7,133 bases of DNA from Clostridia bacterium (GTDB lineage: Bacteria; Bacillota; Clostridia; DUPQ01), in contig JAQVAJ010000071.1 of the NCBI GenBank assembly GCA_028690885.1, positions 1-7,133 on the forward strand, in the 5' to 3' direction. The notes below the pieces were generated by a model. It worked only from the letters and a program-made list of their open reading frames with translations. It did not search any database and was not told the origin of the DNA. Positions 1 to 6,298 of the stretch are shown in pieces. A program made the translations under genes and the position numbers. How positions within the stretch are numbered: position 1 is the first letter of the stretch; the number at the start of each line of letters is the position of its first letter.

Positions 1-36
1 AGGACTCATTCTGTAAGCTAAAGGTTCTCTTTTCAT
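1..36 (-). CDS. rarA: Partial CDS: N-terminus of probable replication-associated recombination protein A (RarA/MgsA, AAA+ ATPase)
   Basis: Directly after the glyA stop codon the minus strand reads ATG and 11 further codons to the window edge, giving MKREPLAYRMSP. The PLAYRMSP string matches the conserved N-terminus of RarA/MgsA-type AAA+ ATPases, which usually begin with PLAxRMRP followed by a DExxGQ segment; that segment would lie outside the window. RarA acts on stalled replication forks. The ATG abuts the glyA TAA with no spacing and in the same frame, and there is no visible Shine-Dalgarno sequence, so translation probably depends on coupling to glyA. The reading frame is seen directly; the family assignment rests on about eight residues and is an inference. 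The later in-frame ATG (codon 10) falls inside the conserved string and is a less likely start. Confidence 0.55.
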   Translation of the reverse strand, partial: MKREPLAYRMSP

Positions 37-1272
37 TTAGTATAAAGGGTATTTATTTATTAAATACTCAACTCGTTTTATTGCTTGATCTTTAAAATTA
101 TCGAAATTTGTAAGTGTATTATAAATTATTTCAGCAATCTCTTTCATTTCAGTTTTACCCATTCCTCTAGTAGTTACTGCTGGAGTACCAAGTCTAATAC
201 CACTTGTTATTGTAGGTTTTTGAGTATCATAAGGTATACCATTCTTATTGCAGGTTACATTTACAGAATCAAGCATTGCTTGTGCATCTTTACCTGTTGT
301 ATTGATACTTCTTAAGTCGCATAGCATGAGGTGATTGTCGGTACCGTTTGTAACTATACTAATCCCTTCTTCAGAAAGAAAAAAAGCAAGGTCTTTTGCG
401 TTTTGAACAGTATTTTTTTGATAGATTTTAAATTCATCTGATAATGCTTCTTTAAAACTGACTGCTTTAGCCGCAATAATGTGCATCAATGGACCACCCT
501 GAGTACCTGGGAAAATAGCACTATCAATTATTTTTTTGTATTGTTCTTTACACAGGATAAGACCACCTCTAGGACCTCTTAGAGTTTTATGTGTTGTAGT
601 TGTAACAAAATCTGCATATGGTACTGGATTCTGGTGTAAACCTGCTGCAACTAATCCTGCAATATGTGCCATATCTGCCATCAGATATGCTCCTACTTCA
701 TCTGCTATATCTCTAAATTTTTTAAAATCAATAGATCTTGAATAAGCAGACGCTCCAGCTAAAATAAGTTTTGGCTTGCACTCGTGTGCAAGTTTTCTTA
801 TTTCTTCATAATCTAGCATTCCTGTATCTTTATTAACTCCATATGAAACTATATTGAAATAACTTCCTGAAATATTTTTTTTCATACCATGAGAGAGATG
901 ACCTCCACATGAAAGATCAAGGCTTAGTACCGTATCATTTGGTCTTAAAACTGCAAAGAATACTGCTAGATTAGCATTTGCACCTGAATGAGGCTGAACA
1001 TTTGCATGTTCTGCTCCAAATAGTTCACAAGCGTATTTTATAGCTAGACTTTCTACAACATCAACATGCTCACAACCACCATAATACCTTCTGTTTGGGT
1101 ACCCTTCTGCATATTTGTTTGTTAAAGGAGTTCCCATAGCATCCATTACAGCACTGCTGACAAAATTCTCAGAAGCTATTAATTCAATATTATTTTTCTG
1201 TCTGTTGATTTCTGCTTGAATCGCATCAGCCAATTCATTATCAATTTCGCGGATTGAATCTAATTTGTACAT
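37..1272 (-). CDS. glyA: Serine hydroxymethyltransferase
   Basis: A PLP enzyme of the cytoplasm that interconverts serine plus tetrahydrofolate with glycine plus 5,10-methylene-tetrahydrofolate, the main one-carbon source for purines, dTMP and formyl-Met. The 411-aa product has the family's usual length. Visible motifs are LIASENF (31-37), NKYAEGYP (52-59), SGANANLAV (96-104), [12 protein letters not shown] (200-211, with the Asp that contacts the PLP ring nitrogen), [11 protein letters not shown] (227-237, Schiff-base Lys229) and SGIRLGTPA (358-366, Arg360 binding the substrate carboxylate). The frame stays open to a TTG at 1290. The ATG at 1272 is chosen because TGGAGA (1279-1284) sits 6 nt before it and the protein then starts like its family. 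It lies 30 nt after trmD, where rplS is normally found, and runs without a gap into the putative rarA. No key residue is missing. Confidence 0.97.
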   Translation of the reverse strand: MYKLDSIREIDNELADAIQAEINRQKNNIELIASENFVSSAVMDAMGTPLTNKYAEGYPNRRYYGGCEHVDVVESLAIKYACELFGAEHANVQPHSGANANLAVFFAVLRPNDTVLSLDLSCGGHLSHGMKKNISGSYFNIVSYGVNKDTGMLDYEEIRKLAHECKPKLILAGASAYSRSIDFKKFRDIADEVGAYLMADMAHIAGLVAAGLHQNPVPYADFVTTTTHKTLRGPRGGLILCKEQYKKIIDSAIFPGTQGGPLMHIIAAKAVSFKEALSDEFKIYQKNTVQNAKDLAFFLSEEGISIVTNGTDNHLMLCDLRSINTTGKDAQAMLDSVNVTCNKNGIPYDTQKPTITSGIRLGTPAVTTRGMGKTEMKEIAEIIYNTLTNFDNFKDQAIKRVEYLINKYPLY

Positions 1273-1278
1273 AAATAT

Positions 1279-1284
1279 TCTCCA
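1279..1284 (-). promoter_or_regulatory. Ribosome binding site of glyA (decides start)
   Basis: Minus strand TGGAGA lies 6 nt before the ATG at 1272. The alternative upstream TTG (1290) lies before this site and so cannot be served by it. Confidence 0.75.
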
Positions 1285-1285
1285 T

Positions 1286-1309
1286 TTCAATTATTCATTC
1301 AATTATTCA
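1286..1309. repeat. Perfect 12-bp tandem duplication across the trmD stop codon
   Basis: The plus strand reads TTCAATTATTCA twice in immediate succession (1286-1297 and 1298-1309). On the minus strand the unit contains TAA, so the first copy encountered supplies the trmD stop and the second repeats it in frame 12 nt later. Gain or loss of one unit would change the trmD-glyA spacing without changing the frame or removing termination. It looks like a simple slippage duplication. Confidence 0.8.
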
Positions 1310-2052
1310 ACAAATTTTATTATATCATCTTTCAGTTCAGGATAATATATTGTAAATATTTTATATTCTGTTTTATTTATTTTCCTATGTTCTAATAAGT
1401 CAGGTCTTTTTACATAGGTAAGATAAATGCTTTGTGCTAATCTAAACTCAGAAATATTTTTATGGTGACCGGATAAGAGGATTTTAGGTACCATTAATCC
1501 ATTATATTCTTCAGGTCTTGTATATTGGTAACTTTCTAGCAAATTATCCTGATGAGATTCATCAGTGTAACTCTCAGGTTGAGGTAATACCCCTTTAATA
1601 AGACGACTTATCGAGTCAACAAGTAACATCGCTGGAATCTCCCCTCCTGTTACGACATAATCACCACAGGAAATTTCTTCATCTATCAAAGAATCAATAA
1701 TTCTCTGATCTATTCCTTCATAATGTCCGCATAAAATATTTATCTTTTCAAAATTCGATAATTCCATAGCTCTTTTTTGTGTTAAAACTTTTCCTTTAGG
1801 TGACATATATATAGTATGGGCTTTAGGTAAACTCTTAATTGCATCAAATACAGGTTGGCATGTCATTAACATACCAAAACCTCCTCCATATGGATAATCA
1901 TCAACCTTTTTATGCTTATTTTTAGAAAAATCTCTTATATTAATTGTGTTTATACAGATTATCCCCTTACTTTTTGCAATTCCAATAACACCGTAATCTA
2001 AAGCAGTGAACATCTCTGGAAACAAAGTAAATATATTAAATGTATTCATCAT
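1303..2052 (-). CDS. trmD: tRNA (guanine-N1-)-methyltransferase TrmD
   Basis: A SPOUT-family, SAM-dependent enzyme that methylates G37 at N1 in tRNAs reading CNN, proline and some arginine codons, preventing +1 frameshifting. The 249-aa protein shows FTLFPEMF (8-15), DDYPYGGGFGM (51-61), the knot segments MSPKGKVLT (83-91), ILCGHYEGIDQR (106-117) and GDYVVTGGEIPA (130-141), then YQYTRPEEY (175-183) and LLSGHH (192-197). The position matching the catalytic-base Asp169 of the Haemophilus/E. coli enzyme appears to be Glu165, in TDESH; from memory Glu also occurs there in other Clostridia. The usual RLIPGVLG reads RLIKGVLP. The start codons are a tandem ATGATG; the first is used here because AAAGGA lies about 7 nt before it. 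The gene overlaps the end of rimM by 17 nt, which implies translational coupling. Confidence 0.96.
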   Translation of the reverse strand: MMNTFNIFTLFPEMFTALDYGVIGIAKSKGIICINTINIRDFSKNKHKKVDDYPYGGGFGMLMTCQPVFDAIKSLPKAHTIYMSPKGKVLTQKRAMELSNFEKINILCGHYEGIDQRIIDSLIDEEISCGDYVVTGGEIPAMLLVDSISRLIKGVLPQPESYTDESHQDNLLESYQYTRPEEYNGLMVPKILLSGHHKNISEFRLAQSIYLTYVKRPDLLEHRKINKTEYKIFTIYYPELKDDIIKFVE

Positions 2053-2551
2053 CTAGCAATCCTTTTGGTATTTTAACATGAATTTTTTTAGCATTAATGT
2101 CAATATTTAAAACAACACCTTTTATTGCAGGTATAAGTATCTGTTGTTTGTATACACCGTTTGATCCATCAGTAACATAAACATCATTACTTCCAGTTTC
2201 TATAATATCGACAATTTTACCTATTATCCCAATATCATCATAAACTTCACATCCGATTATATCTCTCATGTAGTAAGTTTCTTTATCAAGTGAAGGCGCA
2301 TCTTTTCTCTTAATGGATATGTATTCTCCTTTAAACTGTTCTGCTTGTGTTCTATCATTAATTCCTTCAATTGAAAAAGTAACATGATTGTTCATTAATC
2401 TTACTGAGATTACGCTAAATTCTATACCTTGAATTATAACTTTTTTTATTTTTAGAAAATTCGATGCATCACGGGTTATAGGAAAGACTTTTAACTCTCC
2501 GTTTAAACCGTGTGCACCAATAATTTTACCAAATTCTAATAAATCATCCAA
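2036..2551 (-). CDS. rimM: Ribosome maturation factor RimM
   Basis: A 30S assembly factor that binds uS19 and helps 16S rRNA 3' head maturation. The 171-aa product has the two-domain layout of the family. The N-terminal RimM barrel carries GKIIGAHGLNGELKV (8-22), and the C-terminal PRC-barrel begins near ETYYMRDIIG (91-100), followed by GKIVDIIETGSNDVYV (111-126), ILIPAIKGVV (138-147) and the closing IPKGLLDD (161-168). The start codon is TTG. It directly follows the khpA TAG in the same frame, so no start further upstream is possible, and no ATG occurs before the conserved GKIIGAHG. A weak ribosome site, GGATGTG (2558-2564), lies 6 nt before it. The sequence suggests low initiation or reinitiation after khpA. 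Its neighbours are the classic rpsP-khpA-rimM-trmD set. Confidence 0.95.
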   Translation of the reverse strand: MDDLLEFGKIIGAHGLNGELKVFPITRDASNFLKIKKVIIQGIEFSVISVRLMNNHVTFSIEGINDRTQAEQFKGEYISIKRKDAPSLDKETYYMRDIIGCEVYDDIGIIGKIVDIIETGSNDVYVTDGSNGVYKQQILIPAIKGVVLNIDINAKKIHVKIPKGLLDDEYI

Positions 2552-2782
2552 CTATAGCACATCCACAGTAACTTTTGTTCTCAATTTTATTGCGTAAGCT
2601 CTAACAATTTTTCTTATAGCATTTATGGTATTTCCGTTTTTTCCGATTATTCTACCAACATCATTATGTGAAGCTGATATCTTAAAAACCGTATTACCAT
2701 CTTTATCTGATTCTTCAGTTATAACAACTTGGTCTTTGTCATCAACTAAAGCATAAATGATGGTTTCTAATAATTGCTTCAT
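2552..2782 (-). CDS. khpA: KH-domain RNA-binding protein KhpA (YlqC family)
   Basis: A 76-aa single KH-domain protein, the usual length for KhpA. It opens with a helix (MKQLLETIIYALV), followed by strands, and then the KH signature GRIIGKNG (43-50) whose GxxG loop (GKNG, 47-50) contacts single-stranded RNA. In other Firmicutes KhpA pairs with KhpB and influences cell elongation, division and small RNAs; that role is family knowledge and not shown here. It starts with ATG 13 nt after the rpsP stop behind a strong GGAGGA (2789-2794, 6-nt spacing). It ends with TAG, the only amber stop among the complete genes here, directly followed by the rimM start. Placement between rpsP and rimM is the typical context. 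Confidence 0.95.
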   Translation of the reverse strand: MKQLLETIIYALVDDKDQVVITEESDKDGNTVFKISASHNDVGRIIGKNGNTINAIRKIVRAYAIKLRTKVTVDVL

Positions 2783-2788
2783 TATACA

Positions 2789-2794
2789 TCCTCC
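2789..2794 (-). promoter_or_regulatory. Ribosome binding site of khpA
   Basis: Minus strand GGAGGA, 6 nt before the ATG at 2782, a strong match to the anti-Shine-Dalgarno sequence. The contrast with the weak site before rimM suggests KhpA is made in excess of RimM. Confidence 0.75.
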
Positions 2795-2795
2795 A

Positions 2796-3032
2796 TTAAG
2801 CTGTATGCTTTTTTATTAAAGACCTAACTGTTTCTGTACATTGTGCGCCTTTTGCTAACCATGCATTAGCTTTTTCCATATCAATTTCAAATTTTGCAGG
2901 GTTTGAAAGTGGATCATACATTCCGATTTCTTCAATAAATCTTCCATCCCTTGGAAATCTTGAGTCAGCTACAACAACTCTGTAATATGGATTTTTCTTA
3001 GCACCCATTCTTTTTAATCTGATTTTAACCAT
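2796..3032 (-). CDS. rpsP: 30S ribosomal protein bS16
   Basis: A small-subunit protein that binds 16S rRNA early and stabilises the 30S body. The 78-aa product begins [18 protein letters not shown] and continues [22 protein letters not shown], the signature region of bS16, with a C-terminal helix (residues about 51-75). It is slightly short but within the family range. The frame remains open upstream to a TTG at 3068 inside the end of ffh. The ATG at 3032 is chosen because GGAGGA (3042-3047) lies 9 nt before it and MVKIRL is the invariant family start. It lies 32 nt after the ffh stop, with no terminator or clear promoter between them, so it is most likely co-transcribed with ylxM-ffh. Confidence 0.97.
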   Translation of the reverse strand: MVKIRLKRMGAKKNPYYRVVVADSRFPRDGRFIEEIGMYDPLSNPAKFEIDMEKANAWLAKGAQCTETVRSLIKKHTA

Positions 3033-3041
3033 TTTTTTATA

Positions 3042-3047
3042 TCCTCC
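3042..3047 (-). promoter_or_regulatory. Ribosome binding site of rpsP (decides start)
   Basis: Minus strand GGAGGA, 9 nt before the ATG at 3032. It lies downstream of the possible TTG start at 3068, ruling that codon out as the main start. Confidence 0.8.
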
Positions 3048-3064
3048 ATTTATTGTTTGTTTAT

Positions 3065-4393
3065 TCAAAAAGGCATATTTAATCCTTTGAATTTCTTTCC
3101 TTTTGAAGATGTCATTTTTTTCATCATAATTTTCATATCTTCAAATCCTTTGAGCATTCTGTTAACATCGGTAACTGATGTACCGCTTCCAGATGCAATT
3201 CTCTTTCTGCGCTTTGCATCAAGTAATCTAGGATTTTTTCTTTCCTTAGCTGTCATTGACTGAATAATAGCTTTTGTCCTTGTTATTTGTTTTTCATCTA
3301 CCTTTATATCTTTTAAAGACGCTCCACCAGGTATCATATTAAGCATTTCCTGCATACTTCCCATATCTTTGAATTGTTCAAGTTGTTCAAGATAATCTTG
3401 CAGTGTAAAAGAAGATGTTGCCATTTTCTTTTCAAGTTCAACTGCCTTTTTTTCATCAAAATTCTGTTGAGCCCTTTCTATTAATGTAAGAACATCACCC
3501 ATTCCAAGAATTCTTGAAGCCATTCTATCGGGATGAAAAGGTTCTAAATCGTTCATCTTTTCACCCACTGAAGCAAATTTTATTGGTTTATCAACAATTT
3601 TTTTAATAGATAATGCTGCACCGCCTCTTGTATCTCCATCCAGTTTAGTAAGAATTATTCCAGTTATATCAAGTTTTGAACTAAAACCTTCTGCTATATT
3701 TACTGCATCTTGACCAGTCATTGAATCGACTACTAAAAGTGTCTCATCAGGATTAATAGTTTTTTGCAGGGTATGAATTTCATCCATCATATTTTCATCA
3801 ATGTGAAGTCTTCCTGCAGTATCAAAAATTAAAATATCGATAAGATTTTTTCTTGAATAATCAATTGCGTTCTTAGCAATTTTAATTACATTTTTCTCAT
3901 TCTTTTCACTGTAAACAGGTATATCAAGCTGTTTGCCTAAAATGATTAACTGATCTATAGCTGCTGGTCTATATACATCACAAGCAACAAACATTATTTT
4001 CTTGTTCTGCTTTTTCAACATATTTCCTAATTTTCCACATGCAGTTGTTTTACCAGAACCTTGTAAACCGCATAACATATACTTATTTGGTATATTTGAA
4101 GAAGTGATAAGTTTTTCATTTTTTCCGCCTAATAGCAAGATAAGTTCTTCATGAACAATTTTAATTACCTGCTGACCAGGAGTAAGGCTTTCCAACACAT
4201 CCTTATTGAGTGCTTTTTCAGATATTGAAGCTACAAAATCTTTTACAATTTTATAATTTACATCAGCAGAAAGTAATGCTAAACGTATTTCTCTTGAAAT
4301 ATTTTTTAAATCATTTTCGGTAATTCTTCCTGTATTTCTAAGACCTTTAATTATCGATCCTAATTTTTCTGTTAAGCCTTCAAAAATCGCCAT
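3065..4393 (-). CDS. ffh: Signal recognition particle protein Ffh (SRP54), GTPase
   Basis: The protein component of the SRP: it binds signal sequences of nascent membrane proteins and, with 4.5S/6S RNA and FtsY, delivers ribosomes to SecYEG. The 442-aa protein has a four-helix N domain (1 to about 90), a G domain with P-loop GLQGSGKT (109-116), [11 protein letters not shown] (139-149), DTAGR (191-195), [10 protein letters not shown] (249-258) and [15 protein letters not shown] (276-290). A methionine-rich M domain follows (about 325-430) with the SRP-RNA binding motif KRIASGSG (397-404). The C-terminus is the short [10 protein letters not shown]. All catalytic motifs are intact. Its ATG directly follows the ylxM TAA in the same frame, with GGAG inside the last ylxM codons as ribosome site. 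The ylxM-ffh-rpsP order is typical of Firmicutes; ftsY is not adjacent. Confidence 0.98.
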   Translation of the reverse strand: MAIFEGLTEKLGSIIKGLRNTGRITENDLKNISREIRLALLSADVNYKIVKDFVASISEKALNKDVLESLTPGQQVIKIVHEELILLLGGKNEKLITSSNIPNKYMLCGLQGSGKTTACGKLGNMLKKQNKKIMFVACDVYRPAAIDQLIILGKQLDIPVYSEKNEKNVIKIAKNAIDYSRKNLIDILIFDTAGRLHIDENMMDEIHTLQKTINPDETLLVVDSMTGQDAVNIAEGFSSKLDITGIILTKLDGDTRGGAALSIKKIVDKPIKFASVGEKMNDLEPFHPDRMASRILGMGDVLTLIERAQQNFDEKKAVELEKKMATSSFTLQDYLEQLEQFKDMGSMQEMLNMIPGGASLKDIKVDEKQITRTKAIIQSMTAKERKNPRLLDAKRRKRIASGSGTSVTDVNRMLKGFEDMKIMMKKMTSSKGKKFKGLNMPF

Positions 4394-4714
4394 TTAATTC
4401 TCCACAATATCATGTACAAGACTTAAAGCCTCATTTACTTTGTTTTCTATCAATAATTTCTTTATTACATTCTCATTTTTTCTGTTAATTATTAACTTTG
4501 AATATATACCTAAATTTAGTTCATATTCCTCAAGCAGGTTCATTGACCTTTTTATTATATCATGTGCAGCTTGACGGCTTATATTCATTTTTTCAGCAAT
4601 TTCAAATAATGAACAGTCTTCATTTAAGTATAGGCATAAGGCATTGAACTGCTTCTCAGTTAATAATGATCCATATATATCTATTAATATCGCTGCTCTA
4701 CTATAATTATCCAT
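4394..4714 (-). CDS. ylxM: YlxM/p13-family helix-turn-helix protein, SRP-associated
   Basis: A small YlxM-family protein known to interact with Ffh/SRP RNA and modulate SRP GTPase activity in streptococci; despite its sigma-70-region-4-like fold it is not an established transcription factor. The 106-aa product has the family core IYGSLLTEKQ (13-22), a helix-turn-helix SLFEIAEKMNISRQAAHDIIKR (35-56), and LLEEYELNLG (60-69), followed by a basic helix and an acidic tail. The frame runs upstream to a TTG at 4756, but that codon lies within the promoter and before the predicted transcript start, so the ATG at 4714 is used. It also gives the normal family N-terminus. A partial ribosome site AGGTG (4718-4722) precedes it. 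It is the first gene of its unit and abuts ffh with no spacer. Confidence 0.92.
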   Translation of the reverse strand: MDNYSRAAILIDIYGSLLTEKQFNALCLYLNEDCSLFEIAEKMNISRQAAHDIIKRSMNLLEEYELNLGIYSKLIINRKNENVIKKLLIENKVNEALSLVHDIVEN

Positions 4715-4725
4715 AAACACCTGTA

Positions 4726-4739
4726 AAGTAATATTACTT
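4726..4739. promoter_or_regulatory. Perfect 14-bp palindrome at the predicted ylxM transcription start
   Basis: AAGTAATATTACTT is its own reverse complement over all 14 bases. It begins 5 nt downstream of the ylxM -10 hexamer, covering the predicted +1 and the first part of the leader. The position fits an operator at which a dimeric repressor would block initiation. It could also be chance in AT-rich DNA. No regulator is identified. Confidence 0.45.
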
Positions 4740-4744
4740 GACAC

Positions 4745-4773
4745 ATAATACAGCAATAAGATTAACTTGTCAA
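4745..4773 (-). promoter_or_regulatory. Vegetative (sigma-A type) promoter of the ylxM-ffh-rpsP-khpA-rimM-trmD-glyA unit
   Basis: On the minus strand a perfect -35, TTGACA (4768-4773), is followed by exactly 17 bp and the -10 TATTAT (4745-4750, one mismatch to TATAAT). The predicted start is near 4738, giving a leader of about 24 nt before the ylxM ATG. It is the best promoter in the window and directly follows a terminator, so the downstream genes form a separate transcription unit. Confidence 0.85.
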
Positions 4774-4774
4774 T

Positions 4775-4798
4775 AAAAAAAGAAGCATTGCCTCTTTT
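4775..4798 (-). terminator. Intrinsic terminator after the LysM gene
   Basis: On the minus strand AAAAGAGGC, loop AAT and GCTTCTTTT form a 9-bp stem with one G-U pair, ending in a run of seven T (4775-4781). It lies 62 nt after the LysM gene stop. It ends one base before the -35 of the ylxM promoter, insulating the two units. On the plus strand the G-U pair becomes an A-C mismatch, so it should work mainly in the minus direction. Confidence 0.85.
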
Positions 4799-4860
4799 AA
4801 TATAAATAATTACTTAACTAAATAAATGTAGAATGATAAATTAAAATTATTGAGTTATTA

Positions 4861-6237
4861 TTACGGAACTGGTGTAATAGGAATTTTTATTTCCTGTCCT
4901 ACATAAATCATATTTACGTCAGATATTTCGTTCAACCCAGCAATTACTTCAACAAATATAGCAGTATTAGGATAATTTAAACTGTATACATCGTTATAGT
5001 ACGCAGCTATTTGATTTAAGCTGACATGATCAGTAGTTATTTTAACTTTATGAATTATGTATTGTGTTTCTGGTGTAGGTTCAGCAGTTTCTGAGTCAGT
5101 TGGTATAGCAGATTCTGAAACAACCGGTGTTTGAGTTGGAGACGGTGAATCAACTACTATTGGAGAAACAACAACAGAAGGAGTTGGCGATTCGTTTGAT
5201 GCTTCTTTATTAAATATTGCACCAAGAAGTTTAACCATTCCCCATATTATTCCTGCCATTAACGCTAATACTACAATAATGCTCACTGCACGTTTTATAT
5301 ATATAGATGTTCGTCTTTTTCTGCTTTCGCTTTTACTGAGTTTTATCGAATCAAATGATGATCCCTTTGCAGATTTATTTTTCTTATCAGCAAATACTAC
5401 ATCATCTGAAGTACCATCCCAGAAACTTTCTTTTTTAGATGGCTTTCCCTCAAACTTTGCAGCTGCAATAGGTGCAGTATACATTTTTTGAACATCATCA
5501 GAAGGTATTTCCTGTGTATTAATTTCACTTCTCAAAAATGTTCTTGATTTGTCTTGTATAAGTTTAACTAAAATTACAGAAACAGAAAACTCCTCACTAT
5601 TTATTGAAGAATACGTGGATGCTATACTTTGAGCGATTGCTTCTGCTGAATCGTATGTATTTATTCGATCTAAAATATCAACAGCAGATATAGAATTTGA
5701 AATAGTATTTGATAATAAAATAATCAGATCATTAGTTTTTAATGCTGGAAGCTGTGCAGTCTTGAGTTTGCTATCGTCATCTTCAGGAAAAACTTTTACA
5801 ATATTACCTCCAGAAATATATATGGCGGAATCTGTGTCAGTAGTAGCTAATAACGCTCTATCATATGATATTAACGCAGCTGATACCTGCCTGTTCATAG
5901 GTGAAATTTCGCCTGTTTCTTCTAGATTTTCAAGATATGTAACAGTAGTAGATATGCACTCTTCGAAATCGCTGAATTTAGTCTCAACATCAGATTCTTT
6001 ATAGTTTTTGGTAAAGCGTCTGATTTCTCTCATTAATGAAACATCAGTTTTACTGTCATCTGTTTCCATATTCTCATCAATAAGAAATACAAAATCTGTG
6101 TCAGCATATTCCATTATGACTTCTTTACTATCATAATTTAAAGTATTAATGACTTTTCCATTAACATATGCTCTCAAGTCTGTTTCTTTTTTGTTGTTGC
6201 ATATAATGTTCGCAGTATTGAGTAATATTTTTGCCAT
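4861..6237 (-). CDS. Single-pass membrane protein: degenerate PP2C-like cytoplasmic domain, Ser/Thr/Pro linker, extracytoplasmic LysM domain
   Basis: No named gene is recognised. The 458-aa protein has no signal peptide. Residues 1 to about 226 follow the strand order of PP2C phosphatases: FVFLIDENMETD (49-60) stands where DGMGG is expected, ALLATTDTDSAIYI (128-141) where GDSRxYL is, NDLIILLSNTIS (169-180) where GDxLLLCSDGL is, and EEFSVSVILVKL (215-226) where DNITVIVVKL is. The metal-binding Asp residues and glycines look mostly lost, so it may be a non-catalytic pseudophosphatase (inference). A Ser/Lys-rich stretch (about 265-316), one membrane helix (about 317-341) preceded by KRR and KR (N-terminus inside), a Ser/Thr/Pro linker (about 347-390) and a LysM (about 393-454, ending MIYVGQEIKIP) follow. 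A TTG-free ATG at 6279 exists, but it lacks a ribosome site and lies before the predicted transcript start; the ATG at 6237 follows AAGGGTGG. The gene ends in three consecutive TAA codons. Probable role: linking peptidoglycan state to Ser/Thr phospho-signalling. Confidence 0.8.
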   Translation of the reverse strand: MAKILLNTANIICNNKKETDLRAYVNGKVINTLNYDSKEVIMEYADTDFVFLIDENMETDDSKTDVSLMREIRRFTKNYKESDVETKFSDFEECISTTVTYLENLEETGEISPMNRQVSAALISYDRALLATTDTDSAIYISGGNIVKVFPEDDDSKLKTAQLPALKTNDLIILLSNTISNSISAVDILDRINTYDSAEAIAQSIASTYSSINSEEFSVSVILVKLIQDKSRTFLRSEINTQEIPSDDVQKMYTAPIAAAKFEGKPSKKESFWDGTSDDVVFADKKNKSAKGSSFDSIKLSKSESRKRRTSIYIKRAVSIIVVLALMAGIIWGMVKLLGAIFNKEASNESPTPSVVVSPIVVDSPSPTQTPVVSESAIPTDSETAEPTPETQYIIHKVKITTDHVSLNQIAAYYNDVYSLNYPNTAIFVEVIAGLNEISDVNMIYVGQEIKIPITPVP

Positions 6238-6241
6238 TTTT

Positions 6242-6249
6242 CCACCCTT
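6242..6249 (-). promoter_or_regulatory. Ribosome binding site of the LysM gene (decides start)
   Basis: Minus strand AAGGGTGG lies 4 nt before the ATG at 6237 (7 nt from its AAGGG part). No comparable site precedes the ATG at 6279, which also lies upstream of the predicted transcript start near 6261. Confidence 0.65.
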
Positions 6250-6269
6250 ATTTGTTTTGTTCAAGTTGA

Positions 6270-6298
6270 ATTTTAACATTCATATAGATAAATTGCAA
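6270..6298 (-). promoter_or_regulatory. Predicted promoter of the LysM gene with extended -10
   Basis: On the minus strand TTGCAA (6293-6298, 4 of 6 to consensus) is separated by 17 bp from TAAAAT (6270-6275, 5 of 6). TGT directly before the -10 gives the extended TGn element. The predicted start near 6261 leaves a leader of about 25 nt. The weak -35 touching two palindromic repeats fits an activated promoter. Confidence 0.65.

Noticed and set aside
85..745. Plus-strand open frames opposite glyA
   Set aside because: They lie antisense to a fully conserved enzyme, show no family features and have no promoter or ribosome site.
3033..3068. Upstream TTG start extending rpsP by 12 codons
   Set aside because: The strong GGAGGA lies downstream of it and bS16 proteins start at MVKIRL.
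3057..3263. Plus-strand open frame opposite the end of ffh
   Set aside because: Hydrophobic low-complexity translation arising as a shadow of the ffh M domain.
4715..4756. Upstream TTG start extending ylxM by 14 codons
   Set aside because: It falls between the -35 and -10 of the promoter, before the predicted transcript start.
4799..4860. Small RNA, riboswitch or second promoter in the AT-rich stretch after the LysM gene
   Set aside because: No stable helix or -35/-10 pair could be seen; it reads as a simple 3' untranslated region.
5279..6004. Plus-strand open frames opposite the LysM gene
   Set aside because: Shadows of the minus-strand gene with no recognisable domain or initiation signals.
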